DNA of 33,287 nucleotides from Tissierellia bacterium (GTDB taxonomy: Bacteria; Bacillota; Clostridia; Tissierellales; Tissierellaceae), in contig JAAYFT010000207.1 of the NCBI GenBank assembly GCA_012728125.1, positions 1 through 33,287 of the forward strand, in the 5' to 3' direction. The notes beneath the pieces are model-generated. The model worked only from the letters and a program-made list of their open reading frames with translations, had not been told where the DNA came from and did not search any database. Shown here piece after piece: positions 8,502 through 16,719 of this stretch. Within the stretch, counting starts at the first letter, position 1; every line of letters starts with the position of its first letter. Both the position numbers and the translations under genes were made by a program.

Positions 8502-9686
8502 ATGTTTAAATGGTTTAAGAAAAAGCCTAAGAAAAAAGAAGAAATAATTGAAAGAGAAGAATTAATTGAGGAAGTGGAAGAAGTTGAAGAGCTTGAAGAA
8601 ATAGAAGAACTAGAAGAAGTAGAAAAAATAGAAGTGGAAGAAGAACTAGTAGAAGAAACTGAAGAAAGTGAAGAAGTAAGACTAGTAGAGCAAATAGGTG
8701 AAAGTTTAGATATAGAAGATGAAGTTGAAGAAGAAAAGGAAGAAGTAGTAGAAGAAAAAGCTCCCAAAAAACTCAGTTTGTTTGAAAAGTTAATGGGAGG
8801 ACTGACAAAAACCAGAAATGACATTTCAAATAAAATAGATGGTATATTAAAGTCATACAAAAAGATAGACGAGGAATTATTTGATGATTTAGAAGAAGTA
8901 CTTGTAACTGCCGATGTTGGTGTAAATACAACTATGACATTAATAGATAACTTAAGAGCTAGAGTTAAAGAGGAAAGGGTATCTGAACCTAATGAAGTTA
9001 AAGAATTGCTAAAGGACGAAATAAAAAAATTGATGGCAGAGTCAAAACTGAATAACAAGTTAAATGTGGAACCGTCTCCAGCTATTATTCTAGTAGTTGG
9101 TGTAAATGGAGTAGGAAAAACAACTACAATAGGAAAGCTTGCTCATCGCTTTAAAAATGAAGGCAAGAAAGTTTTAATTGCTGCAGGAGATACATTTAGG
9201 GCTGCTGCCATAGAACAACTAGAAGAATGGGGCAATAGAGCAGGAGTTGATGTTATATCCCATAGTGAAGGGGCAGACCCAGCAGCTGTTATTTTTGACG
9301 GAATACAGGCTGCCAAGGCAAGAAAAGCTGATATCCTTATTTGCGATACAGCAGGCAGGCTTCATAATAAATCCAACCTTATGAATGAATTAAATAAAAT
9401 ATTTAGGATTACAGAAAGGGAGTATAGTGAAGCCACTAAAGAAGTTTTGTTGGTACTAGATGCAACTACAGGTCAAAATGCAATGAATCAAGCTAAGGTC
9501 TTTAGCGAAGTTGCAAATATAACGGGTATAGCCTTAACTAAGCTTGATGGGACAGCAAAGGGAGGAGTTATTATAGCCCTTCAATCCGAATTAAAAATTC
9601 CTGTAAAATTAGTAGGAGTAGGAGAAGGAATTGAAGATTTACAGCCATTTATAGTGGAAGATTTTGTTGAGGCAATTATTAAATAA
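8502..9686 (+). CDS. ftsY: Signal recognition particle receptor FtsY
   Basis: FtsY is the membrane-associated GTPase that docks the Ffh-ribosome complex at the Sec translocon. The 394-residue protein has a glutamate-rich region at about 10-90, then a complete NG domain. GTPase motifs are G1 GVNGVGKTT (200-208), the DTFRAAA insert-box segment, G3 DTAGR, and G4 TKLDG followed by TAKGG; the C-terminal VGVGEGIEDLQPF is typical. The acidic N-terminal part is longer than in many Gram-positive FtsY proteins. The ATG follows GGGGGAG. It continues the smc operon and precedes ylxM-ffh, the partner gene. A hairpin with a T-run 33 bases after the stop probably ends some transcripts. Confidence 0.97.
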   Translation: MFKWFKKKPKKKEEIIEREELIEEVEEVEELEEIEELEEVEKIEVEEELVEETEESEEVRLVEQIGESLDIEDEVEEEKEEVVEEKAPKKLSLFEKLMGGLTKTRNDISNKIDGILKSYKKIDEELFDDLEEVLVTADVGVNTTMTLIDNLRARVKEERVSEPNEVKELLKDEIKKLMAESKLNNKLNVEPSPAIILVVGVNGVGKTTTIGKLAHRFKNEGKKVLIAAGDTFRAAAIEQLEEWGNRAGVDVISHSEGADPAAVIFDGIQAAKARKADILICDTAGRLHNKSNLMNELNKIFRITEREYSEATKEVLLVLDATTGQNAMNQAKVFSEVANITGIALTKLDGTAKGGVIIALQSELKIPVKLVGVGEGIEDLQPFIVEDFVEAIIK

Positions 9687-9690
9687 ACTG

Positions 9691-9719
9691 TTGACAAGTA
9701 GGAGACTTTATATTAAAAT
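9691..9719 (+). promoter_or_regulatory. Sigma-A promoter for ylxM-ffh
   Basis: A perfect TTGACA (9691-9696) and TAAAAT (9714-9719) are 17 bases apart, beginning 4 bases after the ftsY stop. Initiation would fall near 9726, within the left arm of the following terminator-like hairpin. The boxes are seen; the start point is inferred. Confidence 0.65.
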
Positions 9720-9758
9720 AATACCGTCAAGTAAAAGACTTGACAGTATTATTTTTTT
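9720..9758 (+). terminator. Terminator-like hairpin between ftsY and ylxM
   Basis: AATAC (9720-9724) pairs with GTATT (9746-9750) and GTCAAG (9726-9731) with CTTGAC (9739-9744), with one C/A mismatch between them, a 7-base loop, and seven T's at 9752-9758. It can end ftsY transcripts, or act as a leader attenuator for transcripts from the overlapping promoter. The ylxM ribosome binding site follows the T-run directly. Confidence 0.75.
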
Positions 9759-9767
9759 GGTGATATA

Positions 9768-10151
9768 ATGGTCGAGAAACTAGTAGAGGTTGGTATATTA
9801 TTTGATTTTTATGGAAAATTACTTAGTAAAAAGCAATTTCTAGCAATTGAACTCTATTATATTCATGATCTATCTTTAGCTGAAATCGGAGATGAGCTTG
9901 GAATTACTAGGCAAGGAGTTTACGATACTTTAAAAAGAGCTGAAGAGAAGCTCTATAAATATGAAAAAAACTTAAGGTTAGTAGAAAAATTCTATAATAG
10001 TCACGATGGTATAAGAAAAATTATAAACATTTCAGAAGAGATAATGGAAATAGCAGAGAAAAACAATATGGAAGACATCTATAGGAAGTCTTTTAAGATA
10101 AGTGAAATTAGCCAGAAAATATTAAATAACAGTAGGGAGGTGATGGATTAA
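9768..10151 (+). CDS. ylxM: YlxM / p13 family helix-turn-helix protein (UPF0122)
   Basis: YlxM family proteins are encoded with ffh in Gram-positive bacteria and modulate the signal recognition particle pathway. The 127-residue protein has a sigma-70 region-4-like helix-turn-helix at about residues 25-65: the KQFLAIELYYIHDLSLAEI segment, then GITRQGVYDTLKRAEEKL. The C-terminal half is helical and charged. A GGTGAT site precedes the ATG at 9768. Its stop overlaps the ffh start by one base (TAATG), indicating coupling. It resembles DNA-binding proteins, but whether it acts on DNA, RNA or Ffh directly here cannot be told from sequence. Confidence 0.93.
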   Translation: MVEKLVEVGILFDFYGKLLSKKQFLAIELYYIHDLSLAEIGDELGITRQGVYDTLKRAEEKLYKYEKNLRLVEKFYNSHDGIRKIINISEEIMEIAEKNNMEDIYRKSFKISEISQKILNNSREVMD

Positions 10152-11491
10152 TGGTCTTCGAATCCTTATCTGAAAAATTACAAAATGCCTTAGGCAAGTT
10201 AAGGGGAAAAGGTAAACTTTCAGAAAAAGATGTAGATATGGCCATGAGAGAAGTTAGACTCGCCTTATTGGAAGCAGACGTAAACTTTAAAGTAGTCAAG
10301 GACTTTGTAAAAAAAGTTAAGGAAAGAGCTATTGGTGCTGAAGTAATGGAAAGTCTAACGCCCGGTCAACAAGTTATCAAAATAGTCAATGATGAATTGA
10401 CTAAGCTAATGGGAGAAAAGGAAGCAAAAATAAATTTTTCACCAAGTCCTCCTACTGTAATTCTGATGTGTGGTTTACAAGGGGCAGGTAAGACAACTAC
10501 TTCTGGGAAATTAGCTTTTAACCTAAAGAAACAAAATAAAAGACCTTTGCTAGTTGCTTGTGATATATACAGACCTGCAGCTATTAAACAATTAGAAGTA
10601 GTTGGGGAAAAAGTTGGTGTCCCAGTTTATACCATGGGGAACAAGGTCAATCCTGTAGATATAGCTAAGGCGGCCTTAGAGCATGGGAAAAAACATGGCA
10701 ACGATGTAATTATTATAGACACAGCTGGTAGACTTCATATAGATGAAGAATTAATGGATGAGATAGAAAATATCTACTCTGCAGTGAAACCACAAGAAGT
10801 TCTCCTAGTCCTAGATGCCATGACTGGTCAAGATGCAGTAAACGTTGCAGAGTCATTTAATGAAAGGCTTGGCATTACAGGAGTTATACTTACCAAATTA
10901 GATGGTGATGCTAGGGGTGGTGCTGCTTTATCCCTTAGAGCAGTTACTAACAAGCCAATTAAGTTTGTGGGGATGGGAGAGAAATTGGATCAATTAGAAC
11001 CATTCCATCCAGACCGAATGGCTTCAAGAATACTTGGCATGGGTGATGTATTAAGTTTAATAGAAAAAGCTCAAGCTAATATAGATGCAAAAAAAGCCTT
11101 AGAACTAGAAAAGAAAATAAGAACTCAGCAATTCACTTTTGATGATTTTTTAGACCAGTTGGAGCAGATGAAATCCCTGGGGCCATTGGACCAGTTGCTT
11201 GGTATGATACCAGGAGTCAACTCAAAGGCATTGAAGGGATTAGATGTTAATGAGAAAGATATTAACAGAATACAAGCAATTATTCAATCCATGACAAAGA
11301 AAGAAAGAGAAAATCCAGATATTATAGATAGTAGTAGGAGAAAGAGAATTGCCAGAGGCAGTGGTACAACTGTCCAAGATGTAAACAAACTTCTAAAGCA
11401 GTTTAAGGAAACTAAAAAAATGATGAAGAAGTTTACAGATATGGAGAAAACCCTGAAGAAAAGAGGGAAATTTGGATTCCCCTTTTTCTAA
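10151..11491 (+). CDS. ffh: Signal recognition particle protein Ffh
   Basis: Ffh with its small RNA binds signal peptides on nascent membrane and secreted proteins and delivers them to FtsY. The 446-residue protein has the N domain, then G1 GLQGAGKTT (108-116), G3 DTAGRLH, G4 TKLDGDARGG, and GMGEKLDQLEPFHPDR at the end of the G domain. The M domain (about 300-446) holds the conserved RNA-binding segment SRRKRIARGSGTTVQDVNKL and ends KKRGKFGFPFF. GGGAGGTGAT precedes the ATG, which overlaps the ylxM stop. Length is normal. The SRP RNA gene is not in this window. Confidence 0.98.
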   Translation: MVFESLSEKLQNALGKLRGKGKLSEKDVDMAMREVRLALLEADVNFKVVKDFVKKVKERAIGAEVMESLTPGQQVIKIVNDELTKLMGEKEAKINFSPSPPTVILMCGLQGAGKTTTSGKLAFNLKKQNKRPLLVACDIYRPAAIKQLEVVGEKVGVPVYTMGNKVNPVDIAKAALEHGKKHGNDVIIIDTAGRLHIDEELMDEIENIYSAVKPQEVLLVLDAMTGQDAVNVAESFNERLGITGVILTKLDGDARGGAALSLRAVTNKPIKFVGMGEKLDQLEPFHPDRMASRILGMGDVLSLIEKAQANIDAKKALELEKKIRTQQFTFDDFLDQLEQMKSLGPLDQLLGMIPGVNSKALKGLDVNEKDINRIQAIIQSMTKKERENPDIIDSSRRKRIARGSGTTVQDVNKLLKQFKETKKMMKKFTDMEKTLKKRGKFGFPFF

Positions 11492-11522
11492 ATAGATATT
11501 AATTTTTATAGGAGGTGACAAG

Positions 11523-11780
11523 ATGGCAGTTAAAATTAGATTAAGAAGAATGGGAGCTAAGAAAAATCCTTTCTATAGAATAGTTGTTGCTGATTCTCGT
11601 GCTTCTAGAGATGGAAGATTTATCGAAGAAATTGGCTATTACAATCCATTAACAGAGCCTAAAACTGTTAAAATAGATAACGAAAAGGCTATTGAATGGA
11701 TAAAAAATGGAGCTAAACCAACTGATACTGTAGATAGATTATTTAGAGAAAGTGGTTTATACGAAAATAAAACAGAGTAA
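11523..11780 (+). CDS. rpsP: 30S ribosomal protein S16
   Basis: S16 is a small-subunit assembly protein. The 85-residue product starts [20 protein letters not shown], followed by [22 protein letters not shown], both diagnostic. TAGGAGGTGA precedes the ATG. It lies 31 bases after ffh and starts the rpsP-khpA-rimM-trmD-rplS group, conserved in order across Bacillota. Confidence 0.98.
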   Translation: MAVKIRLRRMGAKKNPFYRIVVADSRASRDGRFIEEIGYYNPLTEPKTVKIDNEKAIEWIKNGAKPTDTVDRLFRESGLYENKTE

Positions 11781-11804
11781 ATAAGTATCTAGGAGGTGCT
11801 AAAG

Positions 11805-12035
11805 ATGGGAGAATTAGTAGAATTCATTGCAAAATCACTTGTAGAAAACCCAGATAAGGTAGAGGTTAATGAAATTGAAGGAACTCAATCTGTAATTATA
11901 GAATTAAAAGTACATCCTGATGATATGGGAAAGGTTATTGGCAAGCAAGGAAGAATTGCTAAGGCCATTAGAACAGTAGTTAAGGCTGCTGCTATTAAGG
12001 ATAATAAAAGAGTAGTAGTAGAAATAATTCAATAA
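11805..12035 (+). CDS. khpA: KH-domain RNA-binding protein KhpA
   Basis: A 76-residue protein made of one type II KH domain, the family known as YlqC or KhpA. The RNA-binding GxxG loop is seen in MGKVIGKQGRIAKAIRTVV. In other Gram-positive bacteria KhpA pairs with KhpB (Jag/EloR) and influences cell elongation and small-RNA binding; that role is inferred here. AGGAGGTG (11791-11798) supports the ATG at 11805 rather than the track's overlapping GTG at 11796. It sits between rpsP and rimM as expected. Confidence 0.95.
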   Translation: MGELVEFIAKSLVENPDKVEVNEIEGTQSVIIELKVHPDDMGKVIGKQGRIAKAIRTVVKAAAIKDNKRVVVEIIQ

Positions 12036-12066
12036 TAAACTCTTATTAAAGAGAATAGGTGAAAAA

Positions 12067-12570
12067 ATGGATTATACTATTGTAGGAAAAATAATAAGTA
12101 GCCATGGAATCAAAGGAGAGGTCAAGGTATACCCCTTAACCGATAATCTTCATAGGTTTAGTGATTTAAAAACTGCATATATTGGAGAGAAGAAAATTAA
12201 AGTAGATATAGAAGCAGTTAGGTATCATAAGGACCTCGGAATCTTAAAATTTAGAGGTTTCGATGATATTAATGAAATACTACCTTTTAAAGATGACTAT
12301 ATTTACGTCAGTGATGAAGACAGGGTAGTTTTACCTGAAGATCATTATTTCATCTATGATCTATTGAATTGCAAAGTATACGATACTAGTTCAAACTATA
12401 TTGGCATCCTAGTTGATGTAATGCAAGGAGCCAGTAATGATGTATACGTAGTAAAGGATACTAATAAGGGGAAAGAGTATTTGATTCCCGCAGTCAAAGA
12501 ATTCATTATAGATGTTAATATTGAGGAAAAAAGTATTGTCATCGATCCAATTGAAGGAATGATTAAATGA
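12067..12570 (+). CDS. rimM: Ribosome maturation factor RimM
   Basis: RimM binds S19 and helps mature the 30S head. The 167-residue protein begins with the conserved [20 protein letters not shown] and contains the C-terminal PRC barrel ([15 protein letters not shown] onwards, then [13 protein letters not shown]). An AATAGGTGA site precedes the ATG. Its stop overlaps the trmD start (ATGA), so the two are translationally coupled. Confidence 0.97.
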   Translation: MDYTIVGKIISSHGIKGEVKVYPLTDNLHRFSDLKTAYIGEKKIKVDIEAVRYHKDLGILKFRGFDDINEILPFKDDYIYVSDEDRVVLPEDHYFIYDLLNCKVYDTSSNYIGILVDVMQGASNDVYVVKDTNKGKEYLIPAVKEFIIDVNIEEKSIVIDPIEGMIK

Positions 12571-13301
12571 AGATAGATATTTTAACACTTTTTCCTGATT
12601 TTTTTAATACTCTTTATAATTGGAGTATAATAGGTAGGGCTTATGAAGAAGGTATAATCCAAATTAATTGTATAAACATAAGAGATTTTTCTAAGGATAA
12701 ACATAAAAGAGTTGATGATTACCCCTTTGGTGGTGGGGCAGGTATGGTTATGAAGCCAGAACCTATTTATGATGCAATGCAAAGTGTAAAAGGTCCAAAT
12801 TCAAGGACAATATACCTATCACCCCAGGGAAAGGTATTTAATCAAGAATTAGCCAATGAACTCTCAAAAGAAGAACATATAATTCTATTATGTGGACATT
12901 ATGAAGGAATCGATAATAGGATTATAGAACATTATGTAGATGAAGAAATCTCCATTGGAGACTATGTTTTAACTGGAGGGGAAATACCAGCTATGGTAAT
13001 TATAGATGCTGTAACTAGGTTGTTACCAGGCGTACTTTCCTCTGAAGAATCCTTTACAGAAGAATCACATTTTTCTGGATTGCTGGAATATCCACAATAT
13101 ACCAGACCTAGAGAGTTTAATGGTTATAATGTCCCAGAAATTTTGTTATCAGGTCATCATGAAAAGATAAAAACTTGGAGAAAAATTGAATCTTTGAAAG
13201 CCACCCTTAAAAAAAGACCTGATTTACTTGAAAGGATAAACTTAACTAAAGAAGAGAAAGATATCTTATCTCAAATAATGGATTGTAGGTATGAAAAGTA
13301 A
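12567..13301 (+). CDS. trmD: tRNA (guanine-37-N1)-methyltransferase TrmD
   Basis: TrmD methylates G37 next to the anticodon, preventing frameshifting. The 244-residue protein shows the family start [13 protein letters not shown], the [17 protein letters not shown] motif, [12 protein letters not shown], and the SPOUT-knot S-adenosylmethionine pocket segment [15 protein letters not shown]. The C-terminal part includes [14 protein letters not shown] and LLSGHHEKI. It overlaps rimM by 4 bases. The promoter for rplS starts right after its stop. Confidence 0.98.
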   Translation: MKIDILTLFPDFFNTLYNWSIIGRAYEEGIIQINCINIRDFSKDKHKRVDDYPFGGGAGMVMKPEPIYDAMQSVKGPNSRTIYLSPQGKVFNQELANELSKEEHIILLCGHYEGIDNRIIEHYVDEEISIGDYVLTGGEIPAMVIIDAVTRLLPGVLSSEESFTEESHFSGLLEYPQYTRPREFNGYNVPEILLSGHHEKIKTWRKIESLKATLKKRPDLLERINLTKEEKDILSQIMDCRYEK

Positions 13302-13302
13302 G

Positions 13303-13331
13303 TTGTAAATAAAATTTTCTTATGCTATAAT
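13303..13331 (+). promoter_or_regulatory. Extended -10 sigma-A promoter for rplS
   Basis: TTGTAA (13303-13308) and a perfect TATAAT (13326-13331) are 17 bases apart, and TGC directly precedes the -10, giving an extended -10 element. It begins 2 bases after the trmD stop and allows rplS to be expressed apart from the upstream genes. Confidence 0.75.
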
Positions 13332-13339
13332 ACTTAAGG

Positions 13340-13398
13340 TATGCGAATAGGGATGGTCCTCTGCCTTTTGGCAAGAACATCTATGGAGAAGGGAGGTC
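13340..13398 (+). ncRNA. Probable L19 ribosomal protein leader
   Basis: The rplS 5' untranslated region contains a TGCC-TTTT-GGCA hairpin (13362-13373) inside a GATG/CATC outer stem (13352-13355 with 13378-13381), followed by the GGGAGG binding site. Position and nested structure fit the L19_leader type found in low-GC Gram-positive bacteria, thought to let excess L19 repress its own synthesis. Family membership is from memory of its location and form, not from a covariance search. Confidence 0.6.
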
Positions 13399-13405
13399 TA
13401 TGCAA

Positions 13406-13753
13406 ATGGATATAATTAAAATGTTAGAAGATGAGCAACTAAGAAATGATTTACCAGAATTTAATGTTGGTGATACTGTTCAAGTTCATTATAAAGTTAT
13501 AGAAGGTAATCGTGAAAGAATTCAAGTATTTGAAGGCACAGTAATTAAAATACAAGGTGGCGGGGTAAGAAAAACTTTTACAGTAAGAAGAATATCTTAT
13601 GGTGTAGGAGTTGAAAGAACTTTCCCAATTCATTCTCCAAGGATTGACAAATTAGTTGTTACTAGAAGAGGTAAGGTAAGAAGAGCTAGACTATATTATC
13701 TAAGAGACAGACAAGGTAAGTCTGCTAGAGTAAAAGAAAAGAGAAATTACTAA
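13406..13753 (+). CDS. rplS: 50S ribosomal protein L19
   Basis: L19 lies at the 30S-50S interface. The 115-residue product has the family blocks [51 protein letters not shown], and [26 protein letters not shown] (13391-13396) is only 3 bases from the first ATG (13400) but 9 from the ATG at 13406, which is preferred. It has its own promoter and a structured leader and is followed by a terminator. Confidence 0.97.
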   Translation: MDIIKMLEDEQLRNDLPEFNVGDTVQVHYKVIEGNRERIQVFEGTVIKIQGGGVRKTFTVRRISYGVGVERTFPIHSPRIDKLVVTRRGKVRRARLYYLRDRQGKSARVKEKRNY

Positions 13754-13754
13754 T

Positions 13755-13785
13755 AAATTGGGACTTTATAGTCCCAATTTTATTT
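13755..13785 (+). terminator. Intrinsic terminator after rplS
   Basis: A perfect 10-base stem AAATTGGGAC (13755-13764) with GTCCCAATTT (13771-13780), loop TTTATA, then TATTT. It begins 2 bases after the rplS stop. The T-run is broken, so partial readthrough into rbgA is likely, since rbgA starts 15 bases later without a visible promoter. Confidence 0.8.
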
Positions 13786-13800
13786 AAGTAGGTGAAAATT

Positions 13801-14649
13801 ATGAATATAAATTGGTATCCAGGTCATATGAAGAAGACTAGAGAATCAATTGAAAAAAGTTTGACTCTAGTTGATATTGTATTTGAGCTTATAGATGCTA
13901 GAATACCTATAAGCAGTCGTAACCCCATAATAGATAATATTCTAGGCAACAAACCTAGGATAGTAATTTTAAATAAATCAGATTTAGCCAGTGAAGAAGG
14001 CAATAAGCTATGGGAAGAATATTTTTTCAAAAAAGGGTTAAAAGTTGTTTGTATCGATGCATTAAGTGGTAATGGTATAGATAGGCTAATAAGGCTTTCA
14101 AACCAACTATATGAAGAGAAAAAACAAAATTATGAAAAAAGAGGAGTAATAAGTAGACCTATTAGGGCCATGATATTAGGCATACCAAATGTGGGGAAGT
14201 CAACTTTAATTAATACCTTAGCTAAGAAAAAGAGTGCAAAAACAGGAAATAAACCTGGCATTACAAAGTCTAATCAATGGATAAAAACTAAATCTAACTT
14301 AGAGTTATTAGATACACCTGGAATTCTTTGGCCTAAGTTTGAAGATAAACAGGTTGGTTTAAACTTAGCTTTTACAGGTGCAATTAAGGATGAAATACTT
14401 GATAGGGAAACCTTGGCTCTTAAACTGATAGAAACCCTTGCCAAGAATTTTCCTAATCTTTTAAAAAGTCGATATAATGTTGAAATAATTGATAAAACAT
14501 ATTTGGAAATTATGGAGGAAATAGGCAGAAAGAGGGGCGCCCTAGTAAAGGGTGGAGAAATCGACTATAGCAAGGTAAGTAATATTGTTCTAGATGAGTT
14601 TAGAAAAGGTGTAATAGGAAGAATAACCCTAGAATATCCAGAAGAATAG
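13801..14649 (+). CDS. rbgA: Ribosome biogenesis GTPase RbgA (YlqF)
   Basis: RbgA is needed for a late step of 50S subunit assembly. The 282-residue protein shows the circularly permuted GTPase order: G4 NKSD (58-61) comes before G1 GIPNVGKST (127-135) and G3 DTPG. The N-terminal INWYPGHMKKT motif is diagnostic. The C-terminal domain (after about 190) is the RNA-binding part of the family. The ATG at 13801 follows AGGTGA; the track's GTG at 13792 is inside that site. It is followed 10 bases later by rnhB, as in Bacillus. Confidence 0.96.
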   Translation: MNINWYPGHMKKTRESIEKSLTLVDIVFELIDARIPISSRNPIIDNILGNKPRIVILNKSDLASEEGNKLWEEYFFKKGLKVVCIDALSGNGIDRLIRLSNQLYEEKKQNYEKRGVISRPIRAMILGIPNVGKSTLINTLAKKKSAKTGNKPGITKSNQWIKTKSNLELLDTPGILWPKFEDKQVGLNLAFTGAIKDEILDRETLALKLIETLAKNFPNLLKSRYNVEIIDKTYLEIMEEIGRKRGALVKGGEIDYSKVSNIVLDEFRKGVIGRITLEYPEE

Positions 14650-14659
14650 AAGGTGTATT

Positions 14660-15274
14660 ATGTTGCAAATAGATGAAAGAATTGCAAGTATGGGGTATGA
14701 ATATATTGCTTGTATAGATGAGGTTGGAAGAGGTTGTTTGGCAGGTGATGTAGTTGCCTGTGCTATTATATTGCCTAAGAATCTATTTATAGACGGTGTA
14801 AAAGACTCAAAGAAATTAAGTGAAAAAAAACGGGAAGAATTATATGAAAAAATCATATCAAATTGCATCGCATGGGGTATAGGTAGAGTAAGTTCTACTG
14901 TCATAGATGAGATAAATATCAAAGAAAGCACTAAACTAGCTATGAAATTAGCTGTGCAAAATTTAGAGGATAGTAAGGGTAACAGGATAGTTCCAGACTT
15001 TTTATTAATAGATGCTGAGAAAATAGATTTAGATATTCAACAAGAATCTATAATTAAAGGTGATGAAAAATCATTTGGTATTGCCTGTGCTTCAATAGTT
15101 GCTAAAGTTTATAGGGATAGATTGTGTATTCAATGGGATAAGGAGTATCCTGGATATAATTTAAAGAAACACAAGGGTTATGGTACTAAGGAACATAGGG
15201 AACTAATAAAAAGCCTAGGTCCCTCTCCAATTCATAGAAGAACTTTTTTAAAAAATATATTAAATAGTAAATAA
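14660..15274 (+). CDS. rnhB: Ribonuclease HII
   Basis: RNase HII cuts RNA in RNA-DNA hybrids and removes single ribonucleotides from DNA. The 204-residue protein carries the catalytic D20-E21 in IDEVGRG, a further aspartate in LLIDAEKID, and SIVAKVYRDRL plus YPGYNLKKHKGYGTKEH near the C-terminus. The usual GRGPLAGPVV motif reads GRGCLAGDVV here, two prolines being replaced, though catalytic residues are kept. GAAGGTG precedes the ATG. Four bases separate its stop from the next gene. Confidence 0.96.
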   Translation: MLQIDERIASMGYEYIACIDEVGRGCLAGDVVACAIILPKNLFIDGVKDSKKLSEKKREELYEKIISNCIAWGIGRVSSTVIDEINIKESTKLAMKLAVQNLEDSKGNRIVPDFLLIDAEKIDLDIQQESIIKGDEKSFGIACASIVAKVYRDRLCIQWDKEYPGYNLKKHKGYGTKEHRELIKSLGPSPIHRRTFLKNILNSK

Positions 15275-15278
15275 GGGA

Positions 15279-16715
15279 ATGATCCAATTGAGAATCGAAT
15301 CCACCTTATTAAATAATTTGCTACAAAAGAATAAAATAGACTTTTTAAAAGAAGGCTCTATTTTCAAAGCTAAAATAGTTGATATTAAGGACAGTATAAT
15401 AATAATCAATATTCCTGAATTTGGATTACTGGAAGCTAGTCTTGATGTTAAAAGTGAATTGGAAATAGGAGAACGGATTTTGTTTTTAGTCAAATCAATA
15501 AACAATAACAAAGTGTTTTTAAAGCCTTTAGTTAATACTCCTATAAACCAAAAAATTGATACTATAGAAAATCCAATAGCTAGGATTTTGACCGAATTAG
15601 GTATAGAAACGAATCAAATAACCATAAGCTTAATAGAGAATTTAATGGCAAATAACCTACCAATAAATAAGGACATAGTAAATGATGGTATAAAAATATT
15701 GGAAAAGCTAATCAAACTATTAAATATTAAAGATGGAGAATATATAGCTTTGTCTGAACCCAATATAGTTAAACAGAATAGGTCTGTAGACATAGATACA
15801 GTAGATATTAGGCATTTATTACTTATGGATAAGAATTTAGATAATAATATAAAAACTAACTTGAGCCATATTTTTGATAATGATTTAATGGATGACTTAG
15901 AAAATAATGTAGATGTAGATATAGATGATAGAGGAATCAATGATTTAACCCATAGAGTAAAGGATTATGTTAGAAATCATATAGATTTAGATGATGATGA
16001 AAGTTTGATAAAGATTACAGGCTTTCTTGTAAAGAATAATATAAAACCAAGCCTTAGAAATATAAAATATATCAATAAATTAGATACAGATCCTATGGAT
16101 TTCTTTAAGGATTTTCAAGAGATAATCCATTTAGCAAGGAATAACAATAATCATAAAATAAATGGCTTGCCTAGTGAAAAAACTGAAGGTACAAATGGGT
16201 TAAAAATAATTTCAAATAAGGAAGAAGATTTGAGTGAGATAATAAAAATAATAGATGAGCTAGCCAAAGATGGAGACAAGAACTTAGAAAGAATAAAAGA
16301 TGTAGAAAGCAAAATCGATTTTTTAAGGGAATTAAACAAGGAATTGAACTTCATGTTTTTCCCTATAGACATTGGTCTTAATGATAGGTTAAAGGGCCTG
16401 ATGTCCTTTATAAAGGAAAGGAAAAAAAGGGGAAAAGGAGATAAATTAAATATTTTTATAAACTTAAGCACTGAAAACTTAGGAAATATAAGGGTTCTTT
16501 GTACTTTACTTGGAGATTCTTTAAGTATTAAGATGACTGTAGGGAAAAAAGATTTAGAATTTTTTAAATCTACTGAAGAAAAGTTGGTTGAAAAAATATT
16601 AACAATAGGTTATAGTTTAAAGGGAATTGATTATATTACAGATGAAAAGATTTCTATGATTGATTCTAATACATTAAAATCAAGCTCTTCATATATATTA
16701 GACTTGAAAGTGTGA
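15279..16715 (+). CDS. FliK-like (hook-length control-like) protein, YlqG position
   Basis: A 478-residue protein that looks like a divergent flagellar hook-length control (FliK-type) protein. The N-terminal part (about 20-85) reads like the beta-rich FliK-like domain of Clostridia (GSIFKAKIVDIKDSIIIINI, then an RILFLVKSINNNKVFLKPL block). The middle is Asp/Asn-rich and low-complexity. The C-terminal ~100 residues (INLSTENLGNIRVLCTLLGD and following) resemble the FliK C-terminal fold. It occupies the place of ylqG in Bacillus, between rnhB and ylqH. The start is uncertain: ATG 15279 lies too close to AAGGGA, and TTG at 15288 has better spacing. No signal peptide is seen. Function is inferred from resemblance and from the FlhB-C-like neighbour. 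Confidence 0.65.
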   Translation: MIQLRIESTLLNNLLQKNKIDFLKEGSIFKAKIVDIKDSIIIINIPEFGLLEASLDVKSELEIGERILFLVKSINNNKVFLKPLVNTPINQKIDTIENPIARILTELGIETNQITISLIENLMANNLPINKDIVNDGIKILEKLIKLLNIKDGEYIALSEPNIVKQNRSVDIDTVDIRHLLLMDKNLDNNIKTNLSHIFDNDLMDDLENNVDVDIDDRGINDLTHRVKDYVRNHIDLDDDESLIKITGFLVKNNIKPSLRNIKYINKLDTDPMDFFKDFQEIIHLARNNNNHKINGLPSEKTEGTNGLKIISNKEEDLSEIIKIIDELAKDGDKNLERIKDVESKIDFLRELNKELNFMFFPIDIGLNDRLKGLMSFIKERKKRGKGDKLNIFINLSTENLGNIRVLCTLLGDSLSIKMTVGKKDLEFFKSTEEKLVEKILTIGYSLKGIDYITDEKISMIDSNTLKSSSSYILDLKV

Positions 16716-16719
16716 TATT

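Noticed and set aside
8498-9058. 186-aa serine-rich minus-strand ORF
   Set aside because: It is the antisense shadow of the GAA/GAG-rich acidic region of ftsY; composition is only Ser repeats and no ribosome binding site is present.
12038-12053. CTCTTATTAAAGAG inverted repeat before rimM
   Set aside because: Five-base stem without a T-run; too weak to be a terminator or a regulatory hairpin by itself.
15614-16471. Minus-strand ORFs (108 and 106 aa) inside the FliK-like gene
   Set aside because: Ser/Ile/Leu-rich shadows of an Asp/Asn/Lys-rich coding strand; not supported by any motif.
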